From JAICUY01 sp038250515 (GTDB taxonomy: Bacteria > Chloroflexota > Limnocylindria > QHBO01): a stretch of 7,558 nt of DNA. Shown one piece after another: positions 1 to 6,141 of the stretch. The stretch's first letter is position 1. Each line of letters begins with the position of its first letter. A program made the position numbers and the translations under genes. The notes beneath the pieces are model-generated. The model was not told the origin of the DNA, did no database searches, and was given only the letters and a program-made list of their open reading frames with translations. The stretch lies in NCBI GenBank assembly GCA_038250515.1, contig JBBSCG010000072.1, positions 1-7,558 on the forward strand, read 5' to 3'.

Positions 1-748
<748 letters not shown>

Positions 749-758
749 AAAAACAACA

Positions 759-784
759 GTGGTCGTGCCCGAGGGCGCTACCAC
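759..784 (-). other. leader hairpin just upstream of mature 16S 5' end
   Basis: On the minus strand the 26 bases fold as GTGGT-AG-C-GCC, loop CTCG, GGC-A-CG-ACCAC: outer 5-bp and inner 3-bp perfect stems separated by a small internal loop. It sits ten bases before the mature 16S end, where rRNA leaders commonly carry folded elements used in RNase processing or 30S assembly. The function is inferred from position only. Confidence 0.4.
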
Positions 785-841
785 CGTCAAAGTTCAGACT
801 TGATCCCAATTGACTCGTGTGGATTCCTGTCACTCTTCAGC

Positions 842-870
842 TGTTAAGGTCACTTCGCCGACGAATCGGC
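842..870 (-). promoter_or_regulatory. boxB-like hairpin followed by boxA-like antitermination motif in rrn leader
   Basis: On the minus strand a perfect hairpin GCCGA-TTCG-TCGGC (complement of 857-870, UUCG tetraloop) is followed four bases later by TGACCTTAACA (complement of 842-852). The latter shares CNTTAACA with the E. coli rrn boxA core CTTTAACA (7 of 8 bases). Hairpin then boxA is the order of Nus-dependent rRNA antitermination signals in E. coli leaders. Motif similarity is modest and antitermination is inferred. Confidence 0.35.
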
Positions 871-976
871 TTCGTTCTAATTCGAGGCCTCCATGAATGG
901 AACCTCGGCGCCAAGCCGCACGACCAATGGCCGCCGTCCTTGAGTCGCCGCCCGGTTGACACCGGCGCGACCACGA

Positions 977-1005
977 ATACTAGGCGCGGCACCCGCCACT
1001 GTCAA
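977..1005 (-). promoter_or_regulatory. rRNA operon promoter, sigma-70 type
   Basis: On the minus strand there is a perfect -35 TTGACA (complement of 1000-1005), a 17-bp spacer, and a -10 TAGTAT (complement of 977-982). Transcription should start near 970, giving a 16S leader of about 220 nt. The -35 lies 18 bp beyond the recR stop codon, so the rRNA operon can be transcribed independently of recR. The region after the -10 is GC-rich, as in stringently controlled promoters, but that control is inference. This is the best sigma-70 match in the window and it is oriented into the 16S gene. Confidence 0.8.
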
Positions 1006-1018
1006 GTGAGCGTGGCGG
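993..1018. repeat. 7-bp inverted repeat enclosing the rrn -35 element
   Basis: CCGCCAC (993-999) and GTGGCGG (1012-1018) are perfect inverted copies separated by 12 bases. The TGTCAA that forms the -35 box occupies half of the intervening loop. There is no T-run on either side, so it is not a standard intrinsic terminator. It could be a terminator-like hairpin at the end of the recR transcript or an operator for a dimeric regulator. Confidence 0.45.
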
Positions 1019-1023
1019 CCTGA

Positions 1024-1635
1024 TCAGCGCTCGACCTGACGGCGTCCCTGGAGCGAGCGGGTGAGGGTCACGTCGTCGGCATACTCGAGGTCGCCACCCA
1101 CCGGCAGCCCCCGCGCGATGCGTGTGATGGCGGGCACGAGATCGGCCAGCAGGTCGGCGAGATACATGGCCGTCGCTTCTCCCTCGAGATTCGGATTGGT
1201 GGCCAGGATCACCTCCTCGAGGTCTCCCGCCTGGGCACGGTTCACCAGCTCGCGCGCACGAATCCGATCAGGACCGATGCCGTCGATGGGGCTGATCGCG
1301 CCATGCAGCACGTGATAGCGACCGTGGAACTCCCCGGTGCGTTCGATGGCAAGCACATCGAGCGGCTCCTCGACGACGCAGATGCGCGTCGCGTCGCGTC
1401 GCGTGTCGGCGCAGATGGCGCAGGGGTCGACCCCCGTCTCGGTGATGTTCGAGCAGACCGAGCAGTAGGCAACCTGTTCCTTGAGGGCGACCAGCGCCGC
1501 GGCGAGCCCGCGGGCGTCGTCCGCCGACGTGCGCAGCATGTGGTAGGTGAGGCGCTGCGCCGTCTTCTGGCCCACGCCCGGAAGCTTGCTGAACTCCTCG
1601 ATGAGGCGCGCGACGGGCGCGATCAGGCCAGCCAT
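1024..1635 (-). CDS. recR: recombination mediator protein RecR
   Basis: This 203-residue protein has the full RecR layout and usual length. The N-terminal helix-hairpin-helix contains LPGVGQKTAQRL (about 18-29). A four-cysteine zinc finger follows, with CSVC and CAIC (Cys58, 61, 72, 75). The Toprim domain runs from about 84 to 175 and starts with ICVVEEPLDVLAIERTGEFHG. A C-terminal LPVGGDLEYADDVTL motif lies at about 177-191. RecR works with RecF and RecO to load RecA onto gapped single-stranded DNA, and its ring clamps DNA. The ATG start sits 25 bp after the ebfC stop, and the gene ends the dnaX-ebfC-recR run before the rRNA operon. There is no strong Shine-Dalgarno upstream, which suggests translation coupled to ebfC. 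The identity is secure. Confidence 0.97.
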   Translation of the reverse strand: MAGLIAPVARLIEEFSKLPGVGQKTAQRLTYHMLRTSADDARGLAAALVALKEQVAYCSVCSNITETGVDPCAICADTRRDATRICVVEEPLDVLAIERTGEFHGRYHVLHGAISPIDGIGPDRIRARELVNRAQAGDLEEVILATNPNLEGEATAMYLADLLADLVPAITRIARGLPVGGDLEYADDVTLTRSLQGRRQVER

Positions 1636-1660
1636 GCGGACGCTCGGGTGGTGGGCGTGG

Positions 1661-2005
1661 CTAGCGCAGCGGGGGCGGGATCATCGGGCTGCCCATGCCG
1701 GGCATCCCGGGCAGACCCATCCCGCCCGCGACGGACGCGAGGCGCTCCTCGGAGAGCTGCTTGCTGCGCGCGATCGCGTCGTTGACCGCGGTCATCACCA
1801 GGTCCTGCAGCATATCGACCTCCTCCGGGTCGACCGCGCTCGGGTCGATCTCGACTGAGCGGACCTCCTGGGCGCCGGTGATGACCACGCGGACGGCTCC
1901 GCCGCCGGCGGTTGCCTCCAGCGTTGTCTCCTTCAGCTCCGCCTGGATCTGAGCCATCTGCGCCTGCATCTGCTGCGCCATCTTGGCGATCTGACCGATA
2001 TTCAC
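1661..2005 (-). CDS. ebfC: YbaB/EbfC family nucleoid-associated protein (GTG start)
   Basis: This is a 114-residue protein of the YbaB/EbfC family, small dimeric DNA-binding proteins almost always encoded between dnaX and recR, as here. It opens with MNIGQIAKMAQQMQAQ, a Met/Gln-rich helix typical of the family. A basic/hydrophobic core VRVVITGAQEVRSVEID (about 38-54) and the helix DMLQDLVMTAVNDAIARSKQ (about 64-83) follow. The tail is rich in Gly, Met and Pro. I place the start at the GTG whose first base pairs with 2005, because GGAG lies six bases upstream and the conserved N-terminus begins there. An upstream in-frame ATG at 2134 would add 43 low-quality residues inside dnaX. It is probably cotranscribed with dnaX, with a gap of 43 bp. 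Confidence 0.94.
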   Translation of the reverse strand: MNIGQIAKMAQQMQAQMAQIQAELKETTLEATAGGGAVRVVITGAQEVRSVEIDPSAVDPEEVDMLQDLVMTAVNDAIARSKQLSEERLASVAGGMGLPGMPGMGSPMIPPPLR

Positions 2006-2048
2006 ATTCGTCTCCGTTGGGGATTCTGATTGCCGACCGACCTCATGC

Positions 2049-3629
2049 CTAGCGGACCTCCTGGACGTCGACCAGCTCACCTCCGGTGATCTTGAGCACG
2101 CCCTCGAGCAGTGCTCTGCCGTCGGCGTCGTCACCGTCCGACGCGACGGCCTGCTCGACGGTGAGGAGCTCGAGTTCCACGTTGCTGGCGACGCACTCGA
2201 TCGCCCAACTGCCGCCGAAGATGGTACCGAGCAGCTGCTCGATCGAGGAAGCGCGCGTCGTCGCCTTCTCGCGCATGAAGGCGCGTTCCTCCGGGAAGCC
2301 GAGTGTCAGCCGCGCGCCGTCCTGGCTGACCGGCCGGCACTCCTTGACGAGCGGCTTGATGGCAGGGCTCGCCCGCTCGAGGACCTCGGGCCAGCGCGCC
2401 TGCATCTGCGCGAGCGTCGGCCGCTCGCCCGATGCCGGACCAACCGCCACCACCGACGATGGAGCGGGCTTCGGCGCGGCGATACGCGGCGCGGCGGCGG
2501 TCGCTGCGGCGGGTCGTGGCGCTTCGATGACTGCCGCCCGAGCAGCCGCAGCCTCCGGCCGCGGACCGAACGGCGCGGGCTCGACCGCCAGCAGCTCGAG
2601 CAACAGCCGCGCGCGTCCCTCGCGAGCACCGACGCCCGCGGCCTCGGCGACGGTGCGCAGGATGCTCGCCAGTCGCCGTGCCAGCGGCGGATTCCCGGCA
2701 GACGCCAGCAGCCGCCGGCGTGCCTCGCCCTCGGCCTGTGCCGCGACCTGTGCCATGTCGCGACCGGCGTCGGCGAGTGCCTCGAGGCCGTCGAGGGCCG
2801 CGCCAATATCCCCGGCGACGTAGGCATCGAGGAGCGCTACGATGGCCGCCTCGTCGGCCAGGCCGACCGCCTCGCGAACCGCATCGGCGGTCACGCTGCC
2901 TTCGACGAAGGCAAGCACCTGGTCGAGCAACGACTCGGCATCGCGCATTCCGCCGTCTGCCAGGCGGGCGAGCAGCGCGAGCGCCTCGGGCTCGGCATCG
3001 GTCCCTTCGGCGGCACAGATGCGCGCCAGCTTATCGGCGATCAGGGCCTCGGGGAAACGGCGAAAGTCAAAGCGCTGGGTGCGGCTGACGATGGTCGGCA
3101 GCACCTTGTGGGTATCGGTCGTGGCCAGGATGAAGACGACGTGGTCGGGAGGCTCCTCGATCAGCTTGAGCAGCGCATTGAAGGCATGCGTGCTCAACAT
3201 GTGGACCTCGTCGATGATGTAGACCCGCTTGCGCAGCTCGGAGGGTGCCGTCAGAGCGCGCATCACTAGGTCGCGCGCGTCCTCAACCAGGCCGTGGCTG
3301 GCGGCGTCGATCTCTATCACGTCGAGTGCGCGCCCTTCACGAATCGAAACGCAGGCCGAGCAGGCGTCGCATGGCTCGCCGTCAGGCGCGCGGTTCGTGC
3401 AGTTGATGGCCTTCGCCAGGATGCGTGCCGTCGAGGTCTTGCCGGTGCCGCGCGGGCCGACGAACAGGTAGGCATGCGCCAGCCGATCCGTGGCGATGGC
3501 ACGCCGCAGTGTGGCGACCGTGGCGTCCTGGCCGAGCAGCTCCGAGAAGCGCTGTGAGCGCCAGCGTCGGTAGAGCGCCCGGTGCGGCTCGGAGGAGGGT
3601 TCGGCTGTGCTGAGGACGGGCTCTGGCAT
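2049..3629 (-). CDS. dnaX: DNA polymerase III subunit gamma/tau
   Basis: This 526-residue clamp-loader ATPase carries Walker A GPRGTGKTS (58-66) and a zinc module with Cys77, Cys87, Cys90 and Cys93. Walker B is VYIIDEVHML (136-145), sensor 1 is FILATTD (about 166-172), and SRTQRFDF lies at 182-189. GGMRDAESLLDQ (226-237) is in the sensor 2 region. The collar helices run to about residue 350. An Ala/Pro-rich linker (about 352-402) leads to a C-terminal domain (about 403-490) of the kind found in gamma/tau of Gram-positive-like lineages. It loads the beta clamp and, as tau, links polymerase cores to the helicase. I see no A-rich slippery heptamer for a tau/gamma frameshift. The ATG is preceded by AGGAGG (complement of 3632-3637) at an unusually short spacing of two bases. 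It lies just downstream of the SRP RNA, as in Bacillus. Confidence 0.97.
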   Translation of the reverse strand: MPEPVLSTAEPSSEPHRALYRRWRSQRFSELLGQDATVATLRRAIATDRLAHAYLFVGPRGTGKTSTARILAKAINCTNRAPDGEPCDACSACVSIREGRALDVIEIDAASHGLVEDARDLVMRALTAPSELRKRVYIIDEVHMLSTHAFNALLKLIEEPPDHVVFILATTDTHKVLPTIVSRTQRFDFRRFPEALIADKLARICAAEGTDAEPEALALLARLADGGMRDAESLLDQVLAFVEGSVTADAVREAVGLADEAAIVALLDAYVAGDIGAALDGLEALADAGRDMAQVAAQAEGEARRRLLASAGNPPLARRLASILRTVAEAAGVGAREGRARLLLELLAVEPAPFGPRPEAAAARAAVIEAPRPAAATAAAPRIAAPKPAPSSVVAVGPASGERPTLAQMQARWPEVLERASPAIKPLVKECRPVSQDGARLTLGFPEERAFMREKATTRASSIEQLLGTIFGGSWAIECVASNVELELLTVEQAVASDGDDADGRALLEGVLKITGGELVDVQEVR

Positions 3630-3666
3630 GGCCTCCTAACCGTACACCGATCGAGGGATTGAGTCG

Positions 3667-3935
3667 GCCGTGCACCCGGCGTCGATCGACAACGCCCGCA
3701 CAAACAAGCACCGACCGGCTCCAGCCAGGTCGCCCCACGGCACCCGAGGGTGATCGCTTACCGCTGCTTCCTTCCGGACCTGACGGGGTTCACGGACCTT
3801 CGCTGCGTGGGACCCGACTCTCAACGTCGGTCGATGTCGTCCGGAGGCGGAGGCTGAAGACCTCGGCCGGGAATTCCGTCCCGCTGTAGCGGATTGCGGG
3901 TTCAGGGCACCGCTAGTTCCCCACCTAGCACGGCC
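3667..3935 (-). ncRNA. ffs: Signal recognition particle RNA, large (Bacillus-type) form with Alu domain
   Basis: The RNA scaffolds the SRP that brings Ffh to ribosomes making membrane and secreted proteins. The S-domain core AGGTCCGGAAGGAAGCAG lies within the complement of 3763-3784, with flanking strands that pair outward (GTGA/TCAC, CCACG/CGTGG, GGGTC/GACCT). It is not the short 4.5S form. Upstream are the Alu-domain blocks GCGGTGCCCTG (complement of 3903-3913) and CCCGCAATCCGCTA (complement of 3887-3900), closely matching B. subtilis scRNA. The outer ends GCCGTGC (complement of 3928-3934) and GCACGGC (complement of 3667-3673) pair to close the molecule at about 268 nt, against 271 nt in B. 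subtilis. The ends may be off by a few bases. A promoter sits at the right distance upstream. I see no terminator before dnaX, so some read-through into dnaX is likely. Confidence 0.93.
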
Positions 3936-3941
3936 TCGGCG

Positions 3942-3970
3942 ATGGTAGTTGAGCGGTCCATATCGGTCAA
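3942..3970 (-). promoter_or_regulatory. Promoter of the SRP RNA gene, sigma-70 type
   Basis: On the minus strand there is TTGACC (complement of 3965-3970), a 17-bp spacer, then TACCAT (complement of 3942-3947). Seven bases beyond the -10 is position 3935, exactly the 5' end predicted independently from the closing GCCGTGC/GCACGGC helix of the SRP RNA. The promoter lies in the short gap after tRNA-Ser(GGA). Confidence 0.6.
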
Positions 3971-3980
3971 TTCGAAGTGC

Positions 3981-4068
3981 TGGCGGAGAGGGGGGGATTC
4001 GAACCCCCGACGGGTTGCCCCGAACCGCATTTCCAATGCGGCGCCATAGGCCACTAGGCGACCTCTCC
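3981..4068 (-). tRNA. tRNA-Ser (anticodon GGA)
   Basis: A class II tRNA of 88 nt including an encoded CCA. The acceptor stem is GGAGAGG/CCTCTCC with discriminator G. The D arm has the stem GCC/GGC. The anticodon stem CCGCA/TGCGG holds the loop TTGGAAA, giving anticodon GGA for UCC/UCU codons. The long variable arm has stem CGGG/CCCG, as expected for serine. The T arm is GGGGG-TTCGAAT-CCCCC. It lies 47 bp after tRNA-Ser(CGA), with an identical acceptor stem, and is probably in the same transcript. Confidence 0.97.
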
Positions 4069-4115
4069 GCGGGCGATGCGACGCCGGGCATCTGAGCTTC
4101 GAAAAAGGGGACGAG

Positions 4116-4202
<87 letters not shown>

Positions 4203-4208
4203 GGCGCG

Positions 4209-4217
4209 AGTCTACCA
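4209..4217 (-). promoter_or_regulatory. Possible extended -10 promoter for the tRNA-Ser pair
   Basis: TGGTAGACT on the minus strand fits an extended -10 (TGn followed by TAGACT, 4 of 6 to TATAAT) and lies six bases before the tRNA 5' end. No -35 is visible, and a start this close would leave almost no leader, so it may not be a true promoter. A near-identical 13-mer lies upstream of tadA. Confidence 0.25.
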
Positions 4218-4242
4218 GACGCGACCGGTGGCATCGCCGCTC

Positions 4243-4686
4243 TCAGGCGGTCGCCGGCTGCTCATCGCCGAGGCGCCGCGCCTCGGCTTCGCGCACCCCG
4301 GAGATGACCGACAGCTGGTGCGGCAGCGAGGCATCGCGGGCCAGCTGCAGCACGCTGCCCGCTGCGCCGCGACGCTCGTCGGGAACGGCGAAGACCAGCG
4401 CGCGCACCTGTGCCTCGACGAGAGCCCCGACGCACATGGCGCACGGCTCGTGAGTGGTGAAGATGGTCACGTCCGACAGGCGGCGTGTCTCGAGCTTGCG
4501 CGCAGCGGCCTGGATGGTGAGGAGCACGGCGTGGGCGGTCGGATCACGCTGGAGCTGCATGCGGTCGTGGTCGCGCCCGATCATCGCGTCGTCGAGAACG
4601 GCGACCGCGCCGACCGGCTGCTCACCCTCTTCGCCGCCGCGTCGCGCCTCGGCGATCGCCTCGGCCATGTACAGCTCGTAGTTCAA
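4243..4686 (-). CDS. tadA: TadA-like tRNA adenosine deaminase family protein with altered active site
   Basis: This 147-residue CDA-fold protein sits in the usual tadA slot upstream of SRP RNA and dnaX. Family features from the TTG start are PVGAV (24-28), DPTAHA (48-53), EPCAMC (80-85, with zinc ligands Cys82 and Cys85 plus His52) and RGAAGSVLQLARD (TadA has GAAGS here). TadA normally converts A34 to inosine in tRNA-Arg(ACG). The catalytic Glu of HAE is Val54 (codon GTG), the Asn that contacts substrate (GWNR in E. coli) is Asp41, and the C-terminal helix is short. Zinc could still bind, but deamination by the known mechanism should fail. I chose the TTG at 4684-4686 because GGGGAGG lies four bases upstream and the conserved N-terminus starts there. 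The in-frame ATG at 4725 adds 13 unconvincing residues. It could be inactive, a partner subunit, or act on something else. Confidence 0.85.
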   Translation of the reverse strand: MNYELYMAEAIAEARRGGEEGEQPVGAVAVLDDAMIGRDHDRMQLQRDPTAHAVLLTIQAAARKLETRRLSDVTIFTTHEPCAMCVGALVEAQVRALVFAVPDERRGAAGSVLQLARDASLPHQLSVISGVREAEARRLGDEQPATA

Positions 4687-4742
4687 GAGACCTCCCCACG
4701 CCCGTCGCGGGCCAGCGGAATGCACCGGCTGGACGTCGCCCG

Positions 4743-4751
4743 AGTCTAGCA
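4743..4751 (-). promoter_or_regulatory. Possible extended -10 promoter upstream of tadA
   Basis: TGCTAGACT on the minus strand has the extended -10 form, 56 bases before the TTG start of tadA, which would leave a leader of about 50 nt. No -35 resembling TTGACA lies 16-18 bp upstream. Support comes mainly from the nearly identical sequence in front of tRNA-Ser(CGA). Confidence 0.3.
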
Positions 4752-4841
4752 GAGCATCGGTACAGATCCTGCTCTATCCTTCAGGCCGGCAGCGACGTGG
4801 CGCCGGGGCCTACGCCTCACCGACGGGAAACCCAAGACGAC

Positions 4842-5273
4842 ATGCGAATTCACCTACATGTGCGCCGGTTCGCGGCGCTTCCACTGCTGGGCGGCATCTT
4901 GGCGCTCGCGCTGTGGATGCCGATCCCGGCCACCGGCAACGCTCAGCTGAGCACGGTCGTCAGCGAGGTGCACGAGCGCCTGCCCGGCTGGCGCATCGTG
5001 CGCGCCAACGCTTCATGGGAGGGTGCCTTCACGGTCGTTGCCGCATGCGGCTCGCGCGAACTCGGCTTCCAACTGGTGCCGGAGCATGGCCTGCCGATCG
5101 GCGACTCGTGGGTGCAGCCCAATGACGCCTACGCCCGCAGCCGGTTGGAGTACGTTTCCGACCACGAGCAGTATCTCGTGTGGTATCGCAACCCGCTGAA
5201 GGAGCGAAGTCTCAGCTGCCGATCGGAGCTGGCGCGAGACCTGCGCAACGGCGCAAGCACGCGCAGCGACTGA
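4842..5273 (+). CDS. Secreted protein of unknown function
   Basis: I do not recognise this 143-residue protein. The ATG at 4842 gives a classical Sec signal peptide: a basic start (MRIHLHVRRF), a hydrophobic core (about 11-26) and a likely cleavage site after GNA (residue 34). An in-frame GTG at 4797 would add 15 polar residues ahead of the signal and is less likely. The mature part is about 109 residues, rich in Trp, Tyr and charged residues. It has two cysteines (Cys69 and Cys126) that could form a disulfide outside the membrane, and no membrane segment. The ribosome binding site is weak and I see no clear promoter in the 155-bp gap shared with tadA, which is transcribed the other way. Codon use is like that of its neighbours. 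Confidence 0.7.
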   Translation: MRIHLHVRRFAALPLLGGILALALWMPIPATGNAQLSTVVSEVHERLPGWRIVRANASWEGAFTVVAACGSRELGFQLVPEHGLPIGDSWVQPNDAYARSRLEYVSDHEQYLVWYRNPLKERSLSCRSELARDLRNGASTRSD

Positions 5274-5283
5274 AGCCCGATTT

Positions 5284-5448
5284 GTGCGGAGCATCGGCGC
5301 GCTGACAAAGAGATCTGAGGAGGCTTGCGATGATACGCTCCGCGGTGACGTCGAGTCGATCGACGTCCTCGAGGAGCTGCTCGGCATCGTCGGCGACGTT
5401 CCGGGCGTCCAAGACGTCGTCGACCAGGTGCGAATTGCCGGCATCTGA
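5284..5448 (+). CDS. Small BON-like reading frame (54 aa), possibly truncated
   Basis: From a GTG at 5284 this frame encodes 54 residues. The first part, DDTLRGDVES (16-25), resembles the start of a BON domain. The last part, LLGIVGDVPGVQDVVDQVRI (32-51), resembles its end, where VPGV..V is the hallmark. The middle beta strands of a complete BON domain (about 60-70 residues) are missing. Amino acid makeup (Asp, Val, Glu, Gly, Leu) and GC-rich third positions look coding. The overlapping frame 5330-5530 instead reads as a Ser/Arg-rich shadow. There is no good ribosome binding site for the GTG, while a strong one (GAGGAGG, 5317-5323) serves an ATG in the other frame. It may be a real small protein, a decayed BON gene or a frameshifted start. 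The BON assignment is by eye. Confidence 0.35.
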   Translation: MRSIGALTKRSEEACDDTLRGDVESIDVLEELLGIVGDVPGVQDVVDQVRIAGI

Positions 5449-5526
5449 CTCCAGCGTGATGCGCCGGCGCCAGTCGCTCGTTTACCAGGCAGAAGAGCGT
5501 CTGACGTTGGCCACGAGGTGCATCGG

Positions 5527-6141
5527 TTGACCGATACTTCCCAGCCGCCAGACGACGCTCGCCTGGCGAAACGAATCCAAGCAGGCGACCGCGACGCGCT
5601 TGGCGAGCTCTATGACCGATACGCCTCGGTCGCGCTGGCTACGGCTCTGCGCGTGGTCGCCAATCGACAGCTGGCGGAGGACCTGGTGCACGACTCGTTT
5701 GTCGCGGTATGGCAGAAGATCGACCGTTTCGATGGCAATCGAGGCAACATGCGGTCGTGGCTGCTGACCATCGTGCGCAATCGTGCCATCGATGGGATTC
5801 GCGCCACGCGGCCGACCGTGGAGGTGGGCGACGCGGACGAGCGGTCGCTGCTGCGCAGCTCGCACAACCCCACCTGGGAGGCGGCACTCTCGAGCCTGTC
5901 GCACCATGAGCTGCGGGCGGCGATGGGTCAGTTGCCCGAAGAGCAGCGCACAGCGATCGAGCTGGCCTACTTCGGCGGCCACACCTATCGCGAGATCGCC
6001 ACGATGACCGGCGTGCCGCAGGGCACAGCAAACGGACGCCTTCGGCTGGCCCTTGCCAAGCTGCGCGAGGCCCTCCACCAGACCGATGCGGCGCCAATGG
6101 GCACGTACGCCGGGCGGGGCGGACAGGGAGGCGCGAGGTGA
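5527..6141 (+). CDS. ECF-family RNA polymerase sigma factor, SigK-like
   Basis: A 204-residue group 4 sigma factor that directs RNA polymerase to a stress regulon. Region 2 spans about 25-92, with LAEDLVHDSFVAVWQKIDRF (49-68) and NMRSWLLTIVRNRAIDGIR (74-92), which bind core enzyme and the -10. Region 4 spans about 133-184, with LPEEQRTAIELAYFGGHTY and the helix-turn-helix REIATMTGVPQGTANGRLRL that reads the -35. Length is typical. I place the start at the TTG at 5527, eight bases after GAGG (5515-5518). A GTG at 5518 is in frame but has no ribosome binding site. The stop overlaps the anti-sigma start by four bases, so the two are translationally coupled. The RskA-type partner suggests the SigK-like ECF group. 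I see no obvious autoregulated promoter. Confidence 0.93.
   Translation: MTDTSQPPDDARLAKRIQAGDRDALGELYDRYASVALATALRVVANRQLAEDLVHDSFVAVWQKIDRFDGNRGNMRSWLLTIVRNRAIDGIRATRPTVEVGDADERSLLRSSHNPTWEAALSSLSHHELRAAMGQLPEEQRTAIELAYFGGHTYREIATMTGVPQGTANGRLRLALAKLREALHQTDAAPMGTYAGRGGQGGAR

Noticed and set aside
956..983. Plus-strand TTGACA (956-961) with a TACTAG at 978-983
   Set aside because: The -10 is poor, it fires into the antisense strand of recR with no gene to serve, and it overlaps the real rrn promoter on the other strand.
817..1023. Plus-strand 68-codon frame between the 16S gene and recR
   Set aside because: It is antisense to the rRNA leader and promoter, has no ribosome binding site or recognisable sequence, and is Arg-rich like other shadows.
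1661..2134. Longer 157-codon version of ebfC from the ATG at 2134
   Set aside because: The extra 43 residues lie inside dnaX and do not resemble the family. The GTG at 2005 has a proper ribosome binding site and the conserved N-terminus.
2049..3629. Programmed frameshift in dnaX producing gamma and tau
   Set aside because: No A-rich slippery heptamer was seen on the coding strand near the linker, and the frame is complete as a single product.
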